Assembly (NCBI GenBank): GCA_001898425.1
Contig: MKTV01000029.1
Location: 52,163-103,631 of the forward strand
DNA length: 51,469 nucleotides
From: Rhodospirillales bacterium 69-11
GTDB lineage: Bacteria > Pseudomonadota > Alphaproteobacteria > Acetobacterales > Acetobacteraceae
Reading direction: 5' to 3'
Shown: positions 38,727 through 50,586 of the stretch, piece after piece
How positions within the stretch are numbered: position 1 is the stretch's first letter
Layout of the letters: each line of letters begins with the position of its first letter
The notes under the pieces: generated by a model
The model's input: the letters and a program-made list of their open reading frames with translations, nothing else
Told to the model about the DNA's origin: nothing
The model's database searches: none
Translations under genes and position numbers: made by a program

Positions 38727-39122
38727 AGGGGAGCGGCCGGGTGGTCGGGGGCGTGAGTGGCGTCGGTTTCACCACGGAGGAAGGACGAGAGCCACGGAGG
38801 GCCACGGAGGCTTTCAAAGGGGGCATTGCCCCTAAAGGAGACCCTGTCCGCTAGAGGGGGCCCTGCCCCCTGAAGGAGGCACTGCCCTTGCGAGGGCAGC
38901 ACTGCCCTTGCGGTGTCATGATCGAAGGCCGACCATCCGCGGCGTCATGCCGATCGCCGCGGCCCAGCAGCCCGCACGCCCACGTGCCGCGCGACAGCGC
39001 GCATCCCGCTCCGTGGCCCTCCGTGGCTCTCGTTCTTCCTCCGTGGTGAACCCGCAGCCACGCCAGAACGAGACACTCGCCCCGTGCCCCCGCCCGAACG
39101 CGACCGAGCGGGCGTGCGCGGC
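38727..39122. other. 396-bp intergenic region with palindromic element
   Basis: No gene is recognised. The region is dominated by the inverted-repeat element at 38765-39052, a degenerate GTCATG-type copy near 38914-38950, and short GGCACTGCCCTTGCG-type repeats. Confidence 0.7.
38765..39052. repeat. Long inverted-repeat element (MITE-like)
   Basis: Arms of about 45 bases (38765-38810 and 39009-39052) are nearly perfect inverted repeats containing CACGGAGGAAG and GAGAGCCACGGAGG. They enclose about 200 bases with shorter internal palindromes such as GGGGGCCCTGCCCCC. The element encodes no transposase and shows no clear target-site duplication. Confidence 0.75.
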
Positions 39123-40946
<1,824 letters not shown>

Positions 40947-40950
40947 GCCG

Positions 40951-42264
40951 TCACTTGCCTTTCTTCGTTGCGCGGAATTCGGCCGCGCGTCCTGGCTTCT
41001 GCACCTGCCGCCCGCGCGCGAGCGCCAGCGCGTCGGGGGAAACGTCCTCGGTGATCACGCTGCCGGCCGCCACGATCGCGCCGTCGCCGACCGAGACGGG
41101 TGCGACCAGCGCCACGTCGGAGCCGATGAAGGCGCGCGCGCCGATCGTGGTGCGATGCTTGGCATACCCGTCGTAATTGCAGGTGATTGTGCCCGCACCG
41201 ATGTTGGTTCCCGCGCCGACGGAAGCGTCGCCGATATACGTAAGATGGTTCGCCTTGGCACCAGTTGCCATCGTGGCGGCTTTCAATTCGACAAAGTTAC
41301 CAATGTGTACGTCCTGCTGCAGAACGGTGCCGGGACGGAGCCGCGCATAGGGACCGACGATACAGCCCGGCCCGACCTCCGCCCCTTCCAGGTGCGAGAA
41401 GGCGCGGATCTGCGCGCCGCTGGCGACCCGGACGCCGGGGCCGAACACGACGTTGGGCTCGATCGTCACGTCCGGCTCGAACGCGGTGTCCATCGACAGG
41501 AAGACCGAGGCGGGATCGACCATGGTGACGCCGGCGTCCATCGCCGCCTCGCGCAGCCAGCCCTGCATCACCGCCTCCGCGGCGGCGAGTTCGGCGCGGG
41601 AATTCACCCCGGCGACCTCGTCGGCCGGCGCCTCCACCGACGCGACCCGTCCGCCTTCGGCGCGCGCGAGCGCCACCACGTCGGTCAGGTAGAATTCCCG
41701 CTTCGCGTTGTCGTCCCGCACGTCGGCGAGCCAGCGGCGCATGTCGGCGGCCTGGGCGCACAGCACGCCCGCATTGCACAGGTCGATCGCGCGCGTCGCG
41801 GCATCGGCGTCGGCCCATTCGACGATCCGCTCCACCCAGCCGTCCGCGGTGACGACGCGCCCGTAGCGGGCGGGGTCGGCGGGCCGGAACGCCAGCAGCG
41901 CGAGGTCGGCCGCGCCGTCGCGCCGCTGCTGGAGCAGGCGGGTCAGGGTGGCCGGCCGGATCAGCGGATTGTCGGCGTAGAGGATGGCGACGTCGCCGTC
42001 CCCGAACAGGTCGGCCGCCTGCAGCGCCGCATGCGCGGTGCCGCGCCGCTCCGCCTGCACCACGGTCGCGTGCGGCGCCGCTTCCCGCGCCACCGGCTCC
42101 ATGTCCGGACCGAGCACGACGACGATGCGGTCGAACGCGGTTTCGCAGGAGCCGAGGAGGTGGCGCAGCATGGAGCGACCGGCGATCCGGTGCAGGGTCT
42201 TCGGCAGGGCGGATTTCATCCGCGTGCCGAGACCGGCGGCCAGGACCACGGCTGTTGCTTGCAT
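40951..42264 (-). CDS. glmU: Bifunctional N-acetylglucosamine-1-phosphate uridyltransferase / glucosamine-1-phosphate acetyltransferase
   Basis: This 437-residue enzyme makes UDP-GlcNAc. The N-terminal nucleotidyltransferase has VVLAAGLGTRMKSALPK (residues 6-22). From about residue 240 there is a left-handed beta-helix of hexapeptide repeats ending in the acetyltransferase motif GAGTITCNYDGYAKHRT. The length and domain order are normal for alphaproteobacteria. It lies upstream of glmS, so the two adjacent genes supply steps of one pathway. Confidence 0.97.
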   Translation of the reverse strand: MQATAVVLAAGLGTRMKSALPKTLHRIAGRSMLRHLLGSCETAFDRIVVVLGPDMEPVAREAAPHATVVQAERRGTAHAALQAADLFGDGDVAILYADNPLIRPATLTRLLQQRRDGAADLALLAFRPADPARYGRVVTADGWVERIVEWADADAATRAIDLCNAGVLCAQAADMRRWLADVRDDNAKREFYLTDVVALARAEGGRVASVEAPADEVAGVNSRAELAAAEAVMQGWLREAAMDAGVTMVDPASVFLSMDTAFEPDVTIEPNVVFGPGVRVASGAQIRAFSHLEGAEVGPGCIVGPYARLRPGTVLQQDVHIGNFVELKAATMATGAKANHLTYIGDASVGAGTNIGAGTITCNYDGYAKHRTTIGARAFIGSDVALVAPVSVGDGAIVAAGSVITEDVSPDALALARGRQVQKPGRAAEFRATKKGK

Positions 42265-42370
42265 CCTCTACCCCTGCTTGGCTGCGGTCCGGGCGTAGCG
42301 GGGCGATCGGGCGGATGTCAAAACACTCCGTTATGTTCATGGTTCAATTCAGATTGCGGAGTGCAACACG

Positions 42371-43024
42371 GTGGGTCCCACGCTGCTGCTCGATCTCGAC
42401 GGGACCCTGGTCGACACGGTGCCGGACCTCGCCGCCGCGCTGAACCGGGTGATGGCCGCCCGTGGCCTCGCCCCGTTCACCGAAGCGGAGACGGCGCGGA
42501 TGGTGGGCGACGGCGTCGCGACCCTGATCGCGCGGGCCTTCGCCGCGCGCGGGCGCACGCCCGATGCCACGGCGGTGGCGGACTATGCCGCCGATCCCGC
42601 GCTGTTCGTCCCCCGCGCGAGCCGGCCGTTCCCCGGCGTGGTGGCCGGCCTCGCGACCCTGGCCGAAGCCGGCTGGCGGCTCGCCGTCTGCACCAACAAG
42701 CCCGAGGCCGCCGCCCGCTCCCTCCTGGAGCAGCTCGGGATCGGCGGGTTCATGGCCGCGATCGGCGGGGGCGACAGTTTTCCGGTGCGCAAGCCCGATC
42801 CCGCGCATCTGGTCGCGACGCTGCGGGCCGCCGGCGGCGTGGCGGAGCGCGCGATCATGGCGGGCGACCACGCCAACGACGTGGCCGCGGCACGCGGCGC
42901 CGGCATCCCGGCGATCTTCGCCGCCTGGGGATACGGGCCGGCGGAGATGGCCGACGGCGCGGCGGCCGTCGCCCAGGACGCGACGGAGATGGTGCGGATC
43001 GCACGGGCGATGATGGACGCCTGA
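42371..43024 (+). CDS. gph: Phosphoglycolate phosphatase, HAD family
   Basis: This 217-residue HAD phosphatase probably hydrolyses 2-phosphoglycolate formed during DNA repair or by RuBisCO. Motif I is LLDLDGTLVDT (Asp8, Asp10), motif II is CTNKPE, and motif IV is AGDHANDV. The start is GTG at 42371, preceded by GGAG at nine bases. It is divergent from glmU with 106 bases between. Another phosphatase activity is possible. Confidence 0.85.
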   Translation: MGPTLLLDLDGTLVDTVPDLAAALNRVMAARGLAPFTEAETARMVGDGVATLIARAFAARGRTPDATAVADYAADPALFVPRASRPFPGVVAGLATLAEAGWRLAVCTNKPEAAARSLLEQLGIGGFMAAIGGGDSFPVRKPDPAHLVATLRAAGGVAERAIMAGDHANDVAAARGAGIPAIFAAWGYGPAEMADGAAAVAQDATEMVRIARAMMDA

Positions 43025-43146
43025 GACGGGGGACGAGGGAGGCCCGGCACGGGCATCACCTCGGACGATCGGAGGAATCAGAGGAATTCGTTTTTCGCGA
43101 TGGACGGACGGGCCCAGCTTGAGGGCCAGCCACAGGAGATGCCGCC

Positions 43147-44436
43147 ATGGCGATCGCACCTGCCGCCCAGCCGCCCACGCCAGTGCCGCGTGCCGCCGCG
43201 GCGCCCCGTTCGGCGCCGTCGGGTGACCCGCACGGGGCTCCGCCGCGCGAGCGGCATTCGCCCCCGCCGGCTGCGCCCTCCACCCCACCGGCCGCGGTCG
43301 GGATCGCGCTGGCGGGCATGGCGGCGCTGGCATCGGGCATGGGGATCGGGCGTTTCGTCTACACGCCCATCCTGCCGGCCATGGCCGAGGGGCTGGGCCT
43401 CGCATCGACCTCCGCCGGGCTGATCGCCTCGGCGAACTTCGTGGGATACCTGGCCGGCGCGCTGCTCGCCGCCACACCTCTGCCGGGCGCGCGCCGCACG
43501 TGGTTCCTGGGGGCGCTCGCGGTGGGCGCGCTGAGCACGATCCTCATGGGCATGGTCGGGACGATGCCCGCCTTCCTCGCGCTGCGCTGCGTGGGCGGGG
43601 TCGCCAGCGCGATCGTGCTGGTGATCGGTTCGGTGCTGGTGCTGGACGCGCTGGCCGCGGTCGGACGCAGCCGCCTCGCACCGCTGCATTTCGCGGGTGT
43701 GGGCGTCGGGATCGTGGTGTCCGCGCTGGTGGTGAGCGGGCTCGAAGCCGCGGGACAAGGCTGGCGCGCATTGTGGATCGGCGCCGGGGTTGCCGCCGCG
43801 CTGGCCGTGCCGGTCGCGGTCTGGGGGCTGCCGGCGCGGGAGGCGGCCGCGCCGCCGGTCCCGTCCGGTGGCGCCCCGGGAGGTGTCCGGCGCGGGCCGG
43901 TGGCCGCGCTGGCGGTCTGCCACGGCCTGTTCGGCTTCGGCTACATCGTGACCGCGACGTTCCTGGTGGCCGTCGTCCGCGCCTCACCGGGTGCGCGGGC
44001 GTTCGAGGCGCTGGTCTGGCCGGTGGTCGGCCTCGCGGCAGCCCTCTCCGTCCTCCTGTGGGGGCGGCTCGGGGCGCGCATCGGCGTGCTGCCCCTGTAT
44101 GGCGCCGCGTGCCTCGTGGAAGCGGTGGGGGTGGCGGTCGGCGGCTTCTGGCCGACACCGGCCGGGGCGTTGCTGTCGGCGCTGCTGCTGGGCGGCACGT
44201 TCATGGGGATCACCGCACTGGGCTTCTCGGCGGCGCGGGCGCTGGCGCCAGGGGAGGAGCGGCGGGTCTCGGCGCTGATCACGGCCGCCTTCGGTCTCGG
44301 CCAGATCGTCGGGCCGGTGCTGGCCGGCTGGCTGCTCGACCGCGCGGGCGGGTTCGCGCTGCCGTCGGGGATCGCGGCGGGGGCGCTCGTGGTCGGGGGA
44401 ATCATGGCATTGGGGACCGCGCGCGCGGTGCGGTGA
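43147..44436 (+). CDS. MFS transporter, YbfB/YjiJ-like
   Basis: This 429-residue inner-membrane protein has about 12 hydrophobic segments from residue 50 onward and a Pro/Ala-rich cytoplasmic N-terminus. The pattern (GMGIGRFVYTPILPAMAEGLGL, then SANFVGYLAGALLAA) fits the YbfB/YjiJ group of the major facilitator superfamily. The substrate is unknown. AGGAG lies eight bases before the ATG at 43147. Confidence 0.88.
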   Translation: MAIAPAAQPPTPVPRAAAAPRSAPSGDPHGAPPRERHSPPPAAPSTPPAAVGIALAGMAALASGMGIGRFVYTPILPAMAEGLGLASTSAGLIASANFVGYLAGALLAATPLPGARRTWFLGALAVGALSTILMGMVGTMPAFLALRCVGGVASAIVLVIGSVLVLDALAAVGRSRLAPLHFAGVGVGIVVSALVVSGLEAAGQGWRALWIGAGVAAALAVPVAVWGLPAREAAAPPVPSGGAPGGVRRGPVAALAVCHGLFGFGYIVTATFLVAVVRASPGARAFEALVWPVVGLAAALSVLLWGRLGARIGVLPLYGAACLVEAVGVAVGGFWPTPAGALLSALLLGGTFMGITALGFSAARALAPGEERRVSALITAAFGLGQIVGPVLAGWLLDRAGGFALPSGIAAGALVVGGIMALGTARAVR

Positions 44437-44474
44437 GGGCGCTCTCCCGGCGGCGCGCTGTCATGCCATCGGGA

Positions 44475-45212
44475 TCAGGACGGGTCCTCGGGCTTGGCGC
44501 CGTCCACCGGACCGGGGATCGGATCGGCGTTGGTGCCCTGCTGTGCGTTCGGGAAGCTCCGGTGATAGGCGGGCTGGGGACGCAAGGTCTCGCCGGCGGC
44601 GGTGCCGGTCCCGGTCCCGGTCCCGGTGGCCGCCTTGGGGGCGGACCGCGCGGCGCGGCGCGCCTTGTGCCAGGCGCGGATGTCGTCGGTGGTGACCCAG
44701 CCCTTCGCGTCCAGGTCGATCTCCTTGAAGTGGCGGGCGACGGTGACGTAGCCGGCCTTCGCCTGCTCAAGGGTCAGCCGCCCGTCGCCGGTGGTGTTCG
44801 CCTGGGCGAAGCGCTGCTCCCAGCTCAGGCGCTTCTTGGCGGGCTTGGCCGGCGGGGCGGCGGGTCCGGGCGCGTTCGCCGACTGTGCGTTGACGGCGGT
44901 TCCGGTCGTGCTGGCAAGCGTGGCGTTCGGGGTCAGGGACACCGCAGTGAGGGGGGCGGGCGTCACGCCGGCCGGCGGCGCGCTGGCGGATGTGAGGTCG
45001 GTGGGGGTCGCGCCGATGGGGGCCGCGCCCGTTTGAGGGCCGCTGGACACGCTGGACACGGCCATTCCAGCCGCAGCGGACGAGGGGGGCGTGACGCTCG
45101 CCGTCGTGGCCGGCGCCCGCGGCGCGGTGGCATCGGGCGCGGGCTGCCCGGATGCGCCGGCCGTCCAGGCCAGCCCGGCGGCGGCAAGCATGGCGATCAA
45201 CGACGGGCGCAT
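44475..45212 (-). CDS. Exported EF-hand protein
   Basis: This 245-residue protein has a signal peptide (MRPSLIAMLAAAGLAWTAGASGQ) and a long Ala/Pro/Thr-rich low-complexity stretch (about 25-135). Two EF-hand-like loops follow: NTTGDGRLTLEQ and the better second one DLDAKGWVTTDD. Calcium binding is likely but weak in loop one. The C-terminus contains a TGTGTGTG run encoded by a GGTCCC microsatellite near 44601-44629. The ATG at 45212 is preceded by AAGGAG. Function is unknown. Confidence 0.85.
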   Translation of the reverse strand: MRPSLIAMLAAAGLAWTAGASGQPAPDATAPRAPATTASVTPPSSAAAGMAVSSVSSGPQTGAAPIGATPTDLTSASAPPAGVTPAPLTAVSLTPNATLASTTGTAVNAQSANAPGPAAPPAKPAKKRLSWEQRFAQANTTGDGRLTLEQAKAGYVTVARHFKEIDLDAKGWVTTDDIRAWHKARRAARSAPKAATGTGTGTGTAAGETLRPQPAYHRSFPNAQQGTNADPIPGPVDGAKPEDPS

Positions 45213-45274
45213 TGCGGGCTCCTTGCGGTGTCCCGCCAGCATGCCCGTCGCTGGCTAACGCTTCGTGAATGCGG

Positions 45275-46342
45275 TCAGTGCGCGAGCACGGCGCGCATGA
45301 CCGAGATCGCGAGGTCGACCCCGGCCGCGTCCACGTCCAGATGGGTGCAGGCGCGGGCGCGGTACTTGCCCATCGTGGAGATCATCACCCCCTCCCGCCG
45401 CACCCGGTCGGAGAGGTCGTCGGCCGTCAGGCCGGTCTCCCGCGTGTCGAAGAACACGAGGTTGGTCTCCGGCGTCTCGACCGAGAGGCCCTGGATCTGG
45501 CTGAGCCTGCGGGCGAGGCGCTGGGCGTTGCCGTGATCCTCGGCGAGCCGGTCGACGTTGTGGTCGAGCGCGTAGAGACAGGCCGCGGCGCAGATCCCGG
45601 CCTGGCGCAGCGAGCCGCCGAGGCGCTGCTTCCACCGCCAGGCCTGGTCGATGAACTCCGCCGGCCCGCACAGGACGGCGCCGAGCGGTGCGCCGAGGCC
45701 CTTGGTGAAGTCGAGCCAGACGGTGTCGCAATGGGCGGTCATCTCCTGGGCGGGCACCCCGGCGGCGACCACGGCGTTCATCAGGCGGGCGCCGTCCATG
45801 TGGGTGGCGAGCCCGTGCGCCTTGCCGGCCTGCAGCACGGCGTCGAGCTGCGCGATCGGCCAGACCGCGCCGCCGCCGAAATTCGCGGTCTGCTCGACCT
45901 CCAGCAAGGTCTGCGGCGGGGAGTTCCGGCGCTTCTCGCGGAACGCCGCCTGCAGCGTGGGCACGTCGAACATGCCGCGCGCGCCCGGCAGGCCGAGCAC
46001 GGTCGCGCCGGTCAGGGCGGCGGGACCGCCGCCCTCGCTGGTGATGATGTGGGCGCTCTCATGCGCGATGATCTCGTCGCCGGGCCGGCAATGGGTGAGG
46101 ATCGCGATCTGGTTGCACATCGTGCCGGAGGGCAGGAACATCGCCGCCTCCTTCCCCAGCAGGGCCGCCATTCGGTCGCAGAGCTCGTGCACGGTCGGGT
46201 CGTCGCCATGCTGCTCGTCGCCGACCTCGGCGCGCATCATCGCGTCCTTCATCCCGGCGGAGGGTTTGGTCTGGGTGTCGGAGTAGAGGTTCACCCGCAC
46301 CGGCGGCAGGGAGGGATCGGGGCGGGCGGGGGCGTACACCAT
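45275..46342 (-). CDS. Low-specificity threonine aldolase-like PLP enzyme
   Basis: This 355-residue fold-type I PLP enzyme of the beta-eliminating lyase/threonine aldolase family probably cleaves L-threonine or allo-threonine to glycine and acetaldehyde. Lys214 in LDFTKGLGAPLG is the PLP Schiff-base site, and HMDGARLMNA is conserved. I chose the ATG at 46342 because GGAG lies eight bases upstream. The longer frame begins in GC-rich spacer. Confidence 0.9.
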   Translation of the reverse strand: MVYAPARPDPSLPPVRVNLYSDTQTKPSAGMKDAMMRAEVGDEQHGDDPTVHELCDRMAALLGKEAAMFLPSGTMCNQIAILTHCRPGDEIIAHESAHIITSEGGGPAALTGATVLGLPGARGMFDVPTLQAAFREKRRNSPPQTLLEVEQTANFGGGAVWPIAQLDAVLQAGKAHGLATHMDGARLMNAVVAAGVPAQEMTAHCDTVWLDFTKGLGAPLGAVLCGPAEFIDQAWRWKQRLGGSLRQAGICAAACLYALDHNVDRLAEDHGNAQRLARRLSQIQGLSVETPETNLVFFDTRETGLTADDLSDRVRREGVMISTMGKYRARACTHLDVDAAGVDLAISVMRAVLAH

Positions 46343-46530
46343 GAGGCGGTCTCCGGGTTCGGGCGGCAGCCTGGGGCGCGTCGGCGGACGCGGCGCCGGC
46401 ACGCGGGCGGGTTCGAGGGGCCGCAGGAAAGCAGGATCGGGCTGCCGTGTCAGCCGGGTGGGGCCGGGCCGCCGCGCGCCGGCCGCACGGGAGCCCGCAG
46501 GAAGGCGGCGCGGGCCGCCGTCGGCCGGCG

Positions 46531-47031
46531 TCAGCCGAGTTGCGGCTTGGCGATCGAGGCGGGGGGCGCCGCGGCCGGGGTGGGGTGTGCGGTCGTGCCG
46601 GGCGGGCCGTAGACGTCGCGCGCGCGCTTCTTGAACGCGTTGACCATGCGCTTCACCGCCTCGTTGAACACGACGCCGATCGCGGCCTGCAGGATGCGGC
46701 TGCGGAACTCGAAATCGACGAAGAACGCGACCTCCGTCCCGCGCTCATGCGGGGTGAAGTCCCATTGGTTGTTCAGGTAGCGGAAGGGGCCGTTCTCGTA
46801 GCTCACCTTCACCTGCTGCGGCCGGTCCAGCGTGACGCGGCTGGTGAACGTCTCCCGGAACGGGCCGAAGCCGATCGTCAGGTCGGCGATCAGCTCCGCG
46901 TCGGTCCGCTTGCGCACGCGCGCGGCGACGCACCAGGGCAGGAATTGCGGATACTTGCCGACATCCGCGACCAGGTCGAAGAGCTGGTCGGGCCGGTAGG
47001 GCAGGATCTGTTTCTCGGCGTGCGTCGGCAT
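46531..47031 (-). CDS. Coq10/RatA-like START-domain protein
   Basis: This 166-residue protein matches the ubiquinone-binding Coq10/RatA family of START-domain proteins (QILPYRPDQLFDLVADVGKYPQFLPWC, then FVDFEFRSRILQAAIG). It is expected to help deliver or use ubiquinone; toxin RatA activity is the alternative. Its ATG shares a base with the lipA stop (TGATG), so lipA and this gene are coupled. A Pro/Ala-rich tail follows the domain. Confidence 0.9.
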   Translation of the reverse strand: MPTHAEKQILPYRPDQLFDLVADVGKYPQFLPWCVAARVRKRTDAELIADLTIGFGPFRETFTSRVTLDRPQQVKVSYENGPFRYLNNQWDFTPHERGTEVAFFVDFEFRSRILQAAIGVVFNEAVKRMVNAFKKRARDVYGPPGTTAHPTPAAAPPASIAKPQLG

Positions 47032-48002
47032 CAGGCGGCGGCCGCGGCGAGCTTCGCCTCGCGGGCGGCGCGCAGGGCCGCGAAATCGGCGTCGGCGTGA
47101 TAGGAGCTGCGGGTGAGCGGCGTGGCGGAGACCAGCAGGAAGCCCTTGGCGCGGGCGAGCCCGGCGTAGTCGGCGAACGACTCGGGCGTGACGAACTCGG
47201 CCACCGCGGCATGCTTCACCGTCGGCTGCAGGTACTGGCCGAGGGTGAGGAAGTCGACATCGGCGACGCGCAGATCGTCCATCACCTGCATGATCTCGGT
47301 ACGCGCCTCGCCCAACCCAACCATCAGGCCGGACTTCGTGAAGATGGACGGGTCCGCGCGCTTCACCTCGTCGAGCAGGCGCAGCGACTGGAAGTAGCGG
47401 GCGCCGGGCCGGATCGTGGGGTAGAGCCGGGGGACCGTCTCCAGGTTGTGGTTGAACACGTCGGGACGCGCCGCCGCCACGACCTCGAGCGCGCCGGGCT
47501 TGCGCAGGAAGTCGGGGGTGAGGACCTCGATCGTGGTTTCCGGCGCGGCCGCGCGGATCGCGCGGATCACGGCGGCGAAATGCGCAGCCCCGCCATCCTT
47601 CAGGTCGTCGCGGTCGACGGAGGTGATCACGACGTGGCGCAGGCCGAGTTGCGCGACGGCGTCGGCCACGCGGTTGGGCTCGTCCGCGTCCAGCGCATCG
47701 GGCTGGCCGGTGCGCACGTTGCAGAAGCTGCAGGCGCGGGTGCAGGTGTCGCCCATGATCATCATGGTGGCGTGGCGCTGCGACCAGCACTCCCCGATGT
47801 TCGGGCAGGCGGCCTCCTCGCACACGGTGACCAGCTTGTTCTCCCGCATCAGGTCGCGGGTCTCGCGATAGACCGGGTGATTGGGCGCCTTGACGCGGAT
47901 CCAGGCGGGCTTCCGCTGGATGGGGTTGTCCGGCCGATGCGCCTTCTCGGGATGGCGCAACGCACCGCCGGCGCGGTGGTCGATCACGATGCGGGTGGAC
48001 AT
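47031..48002 (-). CDS. lipA: Lipoyl synthase
   Basis: This 323-residue radical-SAM enzyme inserts sulfur into octanoyl groups to make lipoate. The auxiliary cluster cysteines are Cys61, Cys66 and Cys72 ([12 protein letters not shown]). The radical-SAM cluster cysteines are Cys87, Cys91 and Cys94 (CTRACSFC). The length and motifs are canonical. Only a weak ribosome site precedes the ATG at 48002, but the N-terminus matches the family. Confidence 0.97.
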   Translation of the reverse strand: MSTRIVIDHRAGGALRHPEKAHRPDNPIQRKPAWIRVKAPNHPVYRETRDLMRENKLVTVCEEAACPNIGECWSQRHATMMIMGDTCTRACSFCNVRTGQPDALDADEPNRVADAVAQLGLRHVVITSVDRDDLKDGGAAHFAAVIRAIRAAAPETTIEVLTPDFLRKPGALEVVAAARPDVFNHNLETVPRLYPTIRPGARYFQSLRLLDEVKRADPSIFTKSGLMVGLGEARTEIMQVMDDLRVADVDFLTLGQYLQPTVKHAAVAEFVTPESFADYAGLARAKGFLLVSATPLTRSSYHADADFAALRAAREAKLAAAAA

Positions 48003-48127
48003 GGCGCCGTAGAAGTGGCGGTCGCGGCAGGGGCCGTCAAGCGGGGTGTAACGATCGGGCCGGGATTGCCGTTCGGCTCACCGCGGGCGCCGCCTTTGCG
48101 AGCGTTCTCGCGCGGCACCCCCTCCCC

Positions 48128-49756
48128 CTAGCCCCCTCCCGCGAGGGGAGGGGGGACGGTGTCCGGGATCGGGGGGGTCCAGTGGCGGCCGGGGATGCTG
48201 TCCAGCAGGCTCTGCGTGTAGGGGTGCCGGGGATTGGCGAAGACGGCGGCGGTCTCGCCCTGCTCGACGATGCGGCCGCGCTGCATGACGGCGACGCGGT
48301 TGCAGATCTGCGCCGCCACGCGCAGGTCGTGCGTGATGAACAGCATGGTCAGGCCAAGGCGCTGGCGCAGATCCTCGAGCAGGTCGAGCACCTGGGCCTG
48401 GACGGAGACGTCGAGCGCGGAGACCGGCTCGTCCGCGATCAGCAATTCGGGATCCATGGCGAGCGCGCGGGCGATGCCGATGCGCTGGCGCTGGCCGCCG
48501 GAGAATTCGTGCGGGAACCGGTCGGCCGCGCCGGGATCGAGCTGCACCAGCTTCAGCAGGTCGGCCGCGCGGGCGAGCGCCTGGGCGCGCGGCGTGCCGT
48601 AGGCGATCGGGCCTTCCGCGATGATCTCGCCCACGCGGCGGCGCGGGTTGAGCGAGGCGAACGGGTCCTGGAAGACCATCTGGATGCGCTTGCGCATGGG
48701 CTTCCAGGCACGACGGTTCAGCCGCGCGAGGTCGGTGTCGTGGAAGCGGATCGCGCCCGCTTCCGGCTGCACGAGGCGGACGACGCAGCGGGCGAGGGTG
48801 GACTTGCCCGATCCGCTCTCGCCCACGAGACCCAGCGTCTCGCCCTTGCGCAGCACGAAATCGGCATCGGCGACGGCCGGGATCGTGGCCCCGCCGCCGA
48901 ACAGGCCGCCGCCGCGGCGGTAGGTCTTGCGCACGCCCACCGCCTCCAGCACCGGCCGGCCGGTCACGGCGGGGCGGGCGGCGGCGCGATGCGGCACGGC
49001 GGCGATCAGGGCGCGGGTGTAGGGATGCTGCGGGTCGTTCAGCACGGTCGCGGCGGGGCCGGCTTCGACGATGCGGCCGGTCTGCATCACGGCGACCCGG
49101 TCGGCGATCTCCGCGACCACGCCGAAATCATGCGTGATGAACAGGACGCCGGTGCCGCGCCGGGTCTGGATCTCCTTGATCAGCCGCAGGATCTGCATCT
49201 GGGTCGTGACGTCGAGCGCGGTCGTCGGCTCGTCGGCGATCAGCAGCGCGGGTTCGAGCGCGAGCGCCATGGCGATCATCACCCGCTGCCGCTGCCCGCC
49301 CGAGAGCATGTGCGGGTAGCTGCGCGCGAGCCGGGCGGGGTCGGGCAGGTTCACCGCGGCCAGCACCTCCGGCACGCGGGCGGCGGCGCCGCGGACGTTG
49401 TGCACCGCAAGGACCTCGGCCACCTGCTCCCCCACGCGCATCAGCGGGTTGAGCGCGGTCATCGGCTCCTGGAAGATCATGCCGATGCGGGCGCCGCGCA
49501 GGGCGCGCAATCCGGCCGGATCGAGCGCGAGCATGTCGCGCCCCTCGAAGGTGATGCCGCCGCGGACGCGCTTCAGCGCGGGCGGCAGCAGCCCCATGAC
49601 GGCGCCGGCGGAGACGGACTTGCCGGAACCGCTCTCGCCCACGATGCACAGCACCTCGCCGGGATCGAGGGTGAGGCTGACGCCGTCCACCGCGTGCGGG
49701 CGGTCGGCGCCTTGTGGCAGGGCGATGGTGAGGTCGTCGATCGCGAGCAGGCTCAT
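48128..49756 (-). CDS. Peptide ABC transporter, double ATP-binding protein
   Basis: This 542-residue protein fuses two Dpp/Opp-type ATPases. Each has Walker A (GESGSGKS near residues 40 and 309), a signature (LSGGQRQR, then FSGGQRQR) and Walker B ([13 protein letters not shown], then [13 protein letters not shown]). The C-terminal stub includes [13 protein letters not shown], typical of oligopeptide ATPases. The last codons (PPPLAGGG) are read from a GC palindrome at 48133-48148. The ATG at 49756 overlaps the permease stop (ATGA). It works with the two following permeases; no binding protein is in the window. Confidence 0.94.
   Translation of the reverse strand: MSLLAIDDLTIALPQGADRPHAVDGVSLTLDPGEVLCIVGESGSGKSVSAGAVMGLLPPALKRVRGGITFEGRDMLALDPAGLRALRGARIGMIFQEPMTALNPLMRVGEQVAEVLAVHNVRGAAARVPEVLAAVNLPDPARLARSYPHMLSGGQRQRVMIAMALALEPALLIADEPTTALDVTTQMQILRLIKEIQTRRGTGVLFITHDFGVVAEIADRVAVMQTGRIVEAGPAATVLNDPQHPYTRALIAAVPHRAAARPAVTGRPVLEAVGVRKTYRRGGGLFGGGATIPAVADADFVLRKGETLGLVGESGSGKSTLARCVVRLVQPEAGAIRFHDTDLARLNRRAWKPMRKRIQMVFQDPFASLNPRRRVGEIIAEGPIAYGTPRAQALARAADLLKLVQLDPGAADRFPHEFSGGQRQRIGIARALAMDPELLIADEPVSALDVSVQAQVLDLLEDLRQRLGLTMLFITHDLRVAAQICNRVAVMQRGRIVEQGETAAVFANPRHPYTQSLLDSIPGRHWTPPIPDTVPPPLAGGG
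48133..48148. repeat. C/G palindrome at the end of the peptide ABC ATPase gene
   Basis: CCCCTC (48133-48138) pairs with GAGGGG (48143-48148) around a 4-base loop, within a longer CCCCTCCC...GGGAGGGG-type repeat common between bacterial genes. It overlaps the last codons of the gene. There is no U-run, so it is not a clear terminator. Confidence 0.7.
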
Positions 49757-50586
49757 CGGCGGCGCGCCAAACGAGGGTTGAGGGCATCGCCGAGGCCTTC
49801 GCCCACCAGGTTGAGGGCGAGCACGGTCAGGAAGATCGCGACGCCCGGGAAGACGCTCATCCACCAGGCGAGGCGGATCACGCTGCGGCCGGCGCCGATC
49901 ATGAAGCCCCACGACATCAGGTTGGGATCGCCGAGCCCGAGGAAGGAGAGGCCGCTCTCGAGCAGGATGGCGTTGGCGACCATCAGGCTCGCCAGCACGA
50001 TCAGCGGCGAGAGCGCGTTGGGCAGGATCTCCCGGAACACGATCGCCGTGCGGGAGCGGCCCAGCACCTCGGCGGCCTGCACGAACTCGCGGCCGCGCAG
50101 CGAGAGGAACTCGGCGCGGATCACGCGGGTGACCGGCGGCCAGGACACGATCGCGATCGCGGCGACGATCGAGCCCAGGTTGGGCGAGAAGATCGCCACC
50201 AGCACGATCGCCAGGATGAAGCTGGGGATGGTCTGGAAGAACTCCGTGAAGCGCATGACGGCATCGTCCAGCAGGCCGCCCGCGTAGCCGGCGATGGCGC
50301 CCAAGGAGACGCCGATCAGCAGGGAGACGGCGGTGGAGACGGCGCCGATCAGCAGCGAGACGCGGGCGCCGTAGGCGATGCCGGCGGCGACGTCGCGGCC
50401 CAGGCTGTCGGTGCCGAGCCATGCGTCCGGGTCGAACGGGGGCTGGAAGGGCGCGCCTTGCATGTCCCAGGGCGAGAACGGGAAGACGACGTTGGCGAGC
50501 GCGGCGGTGAGGGCGACGAGGGCGAGGATCATGAGACCGAGGACGGCGCCCTTGTTGCGCGCATAGGCGCGGAGGAAGGGCTTCAT
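49753..50586 (-). CDS. Peptide ABC transporter, DppC-type permease
   Basis: This 277-residue inner-membrane permease has an N-terminal membrane segment, then [23 protein letters not shown], the hallmark of DppC/OppC proteins. About five further hydrophobic segments follow. The coupling loop reads [18 protein letters not shown]. The ATG at 50586 overlaps the upstream permease stop (ATGA), fixing the start. The longer frame upstream is a shadow. Confidence 0.94.
   Translation of the reverse strand: MKPFLRAYARNKGAVLGLMILALVALTAALANVVFPFSPWDMQGAPFQPPFDPDAWLGTDSLGRDVAAGIAYGARVSLLIGAVSTAVSLLIGVSLGAIAGYAGGLLDDAVMRFTEFFQTIPSFILAIVLVAIFSPNLGSIVAAIAIVSWPPVTRVIRAEFLSLRGREFVQAAEVLGRSRTAIVFREILPNALSPLIVLASLMVANAILLESGLSFLGLGDPNLMSWGFMIGAGRSVIRLAWWMSVFPGVAIFLTVLALNLVGEGLGDALNPRLARRR

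Noticed and set aside
40947-40950. A glmS ribozyme upstream of glmS
   Set aside because: glmU ends four bases before glmS, leaving no leader. The ribozyme is typical of Gram-positive bacteria.
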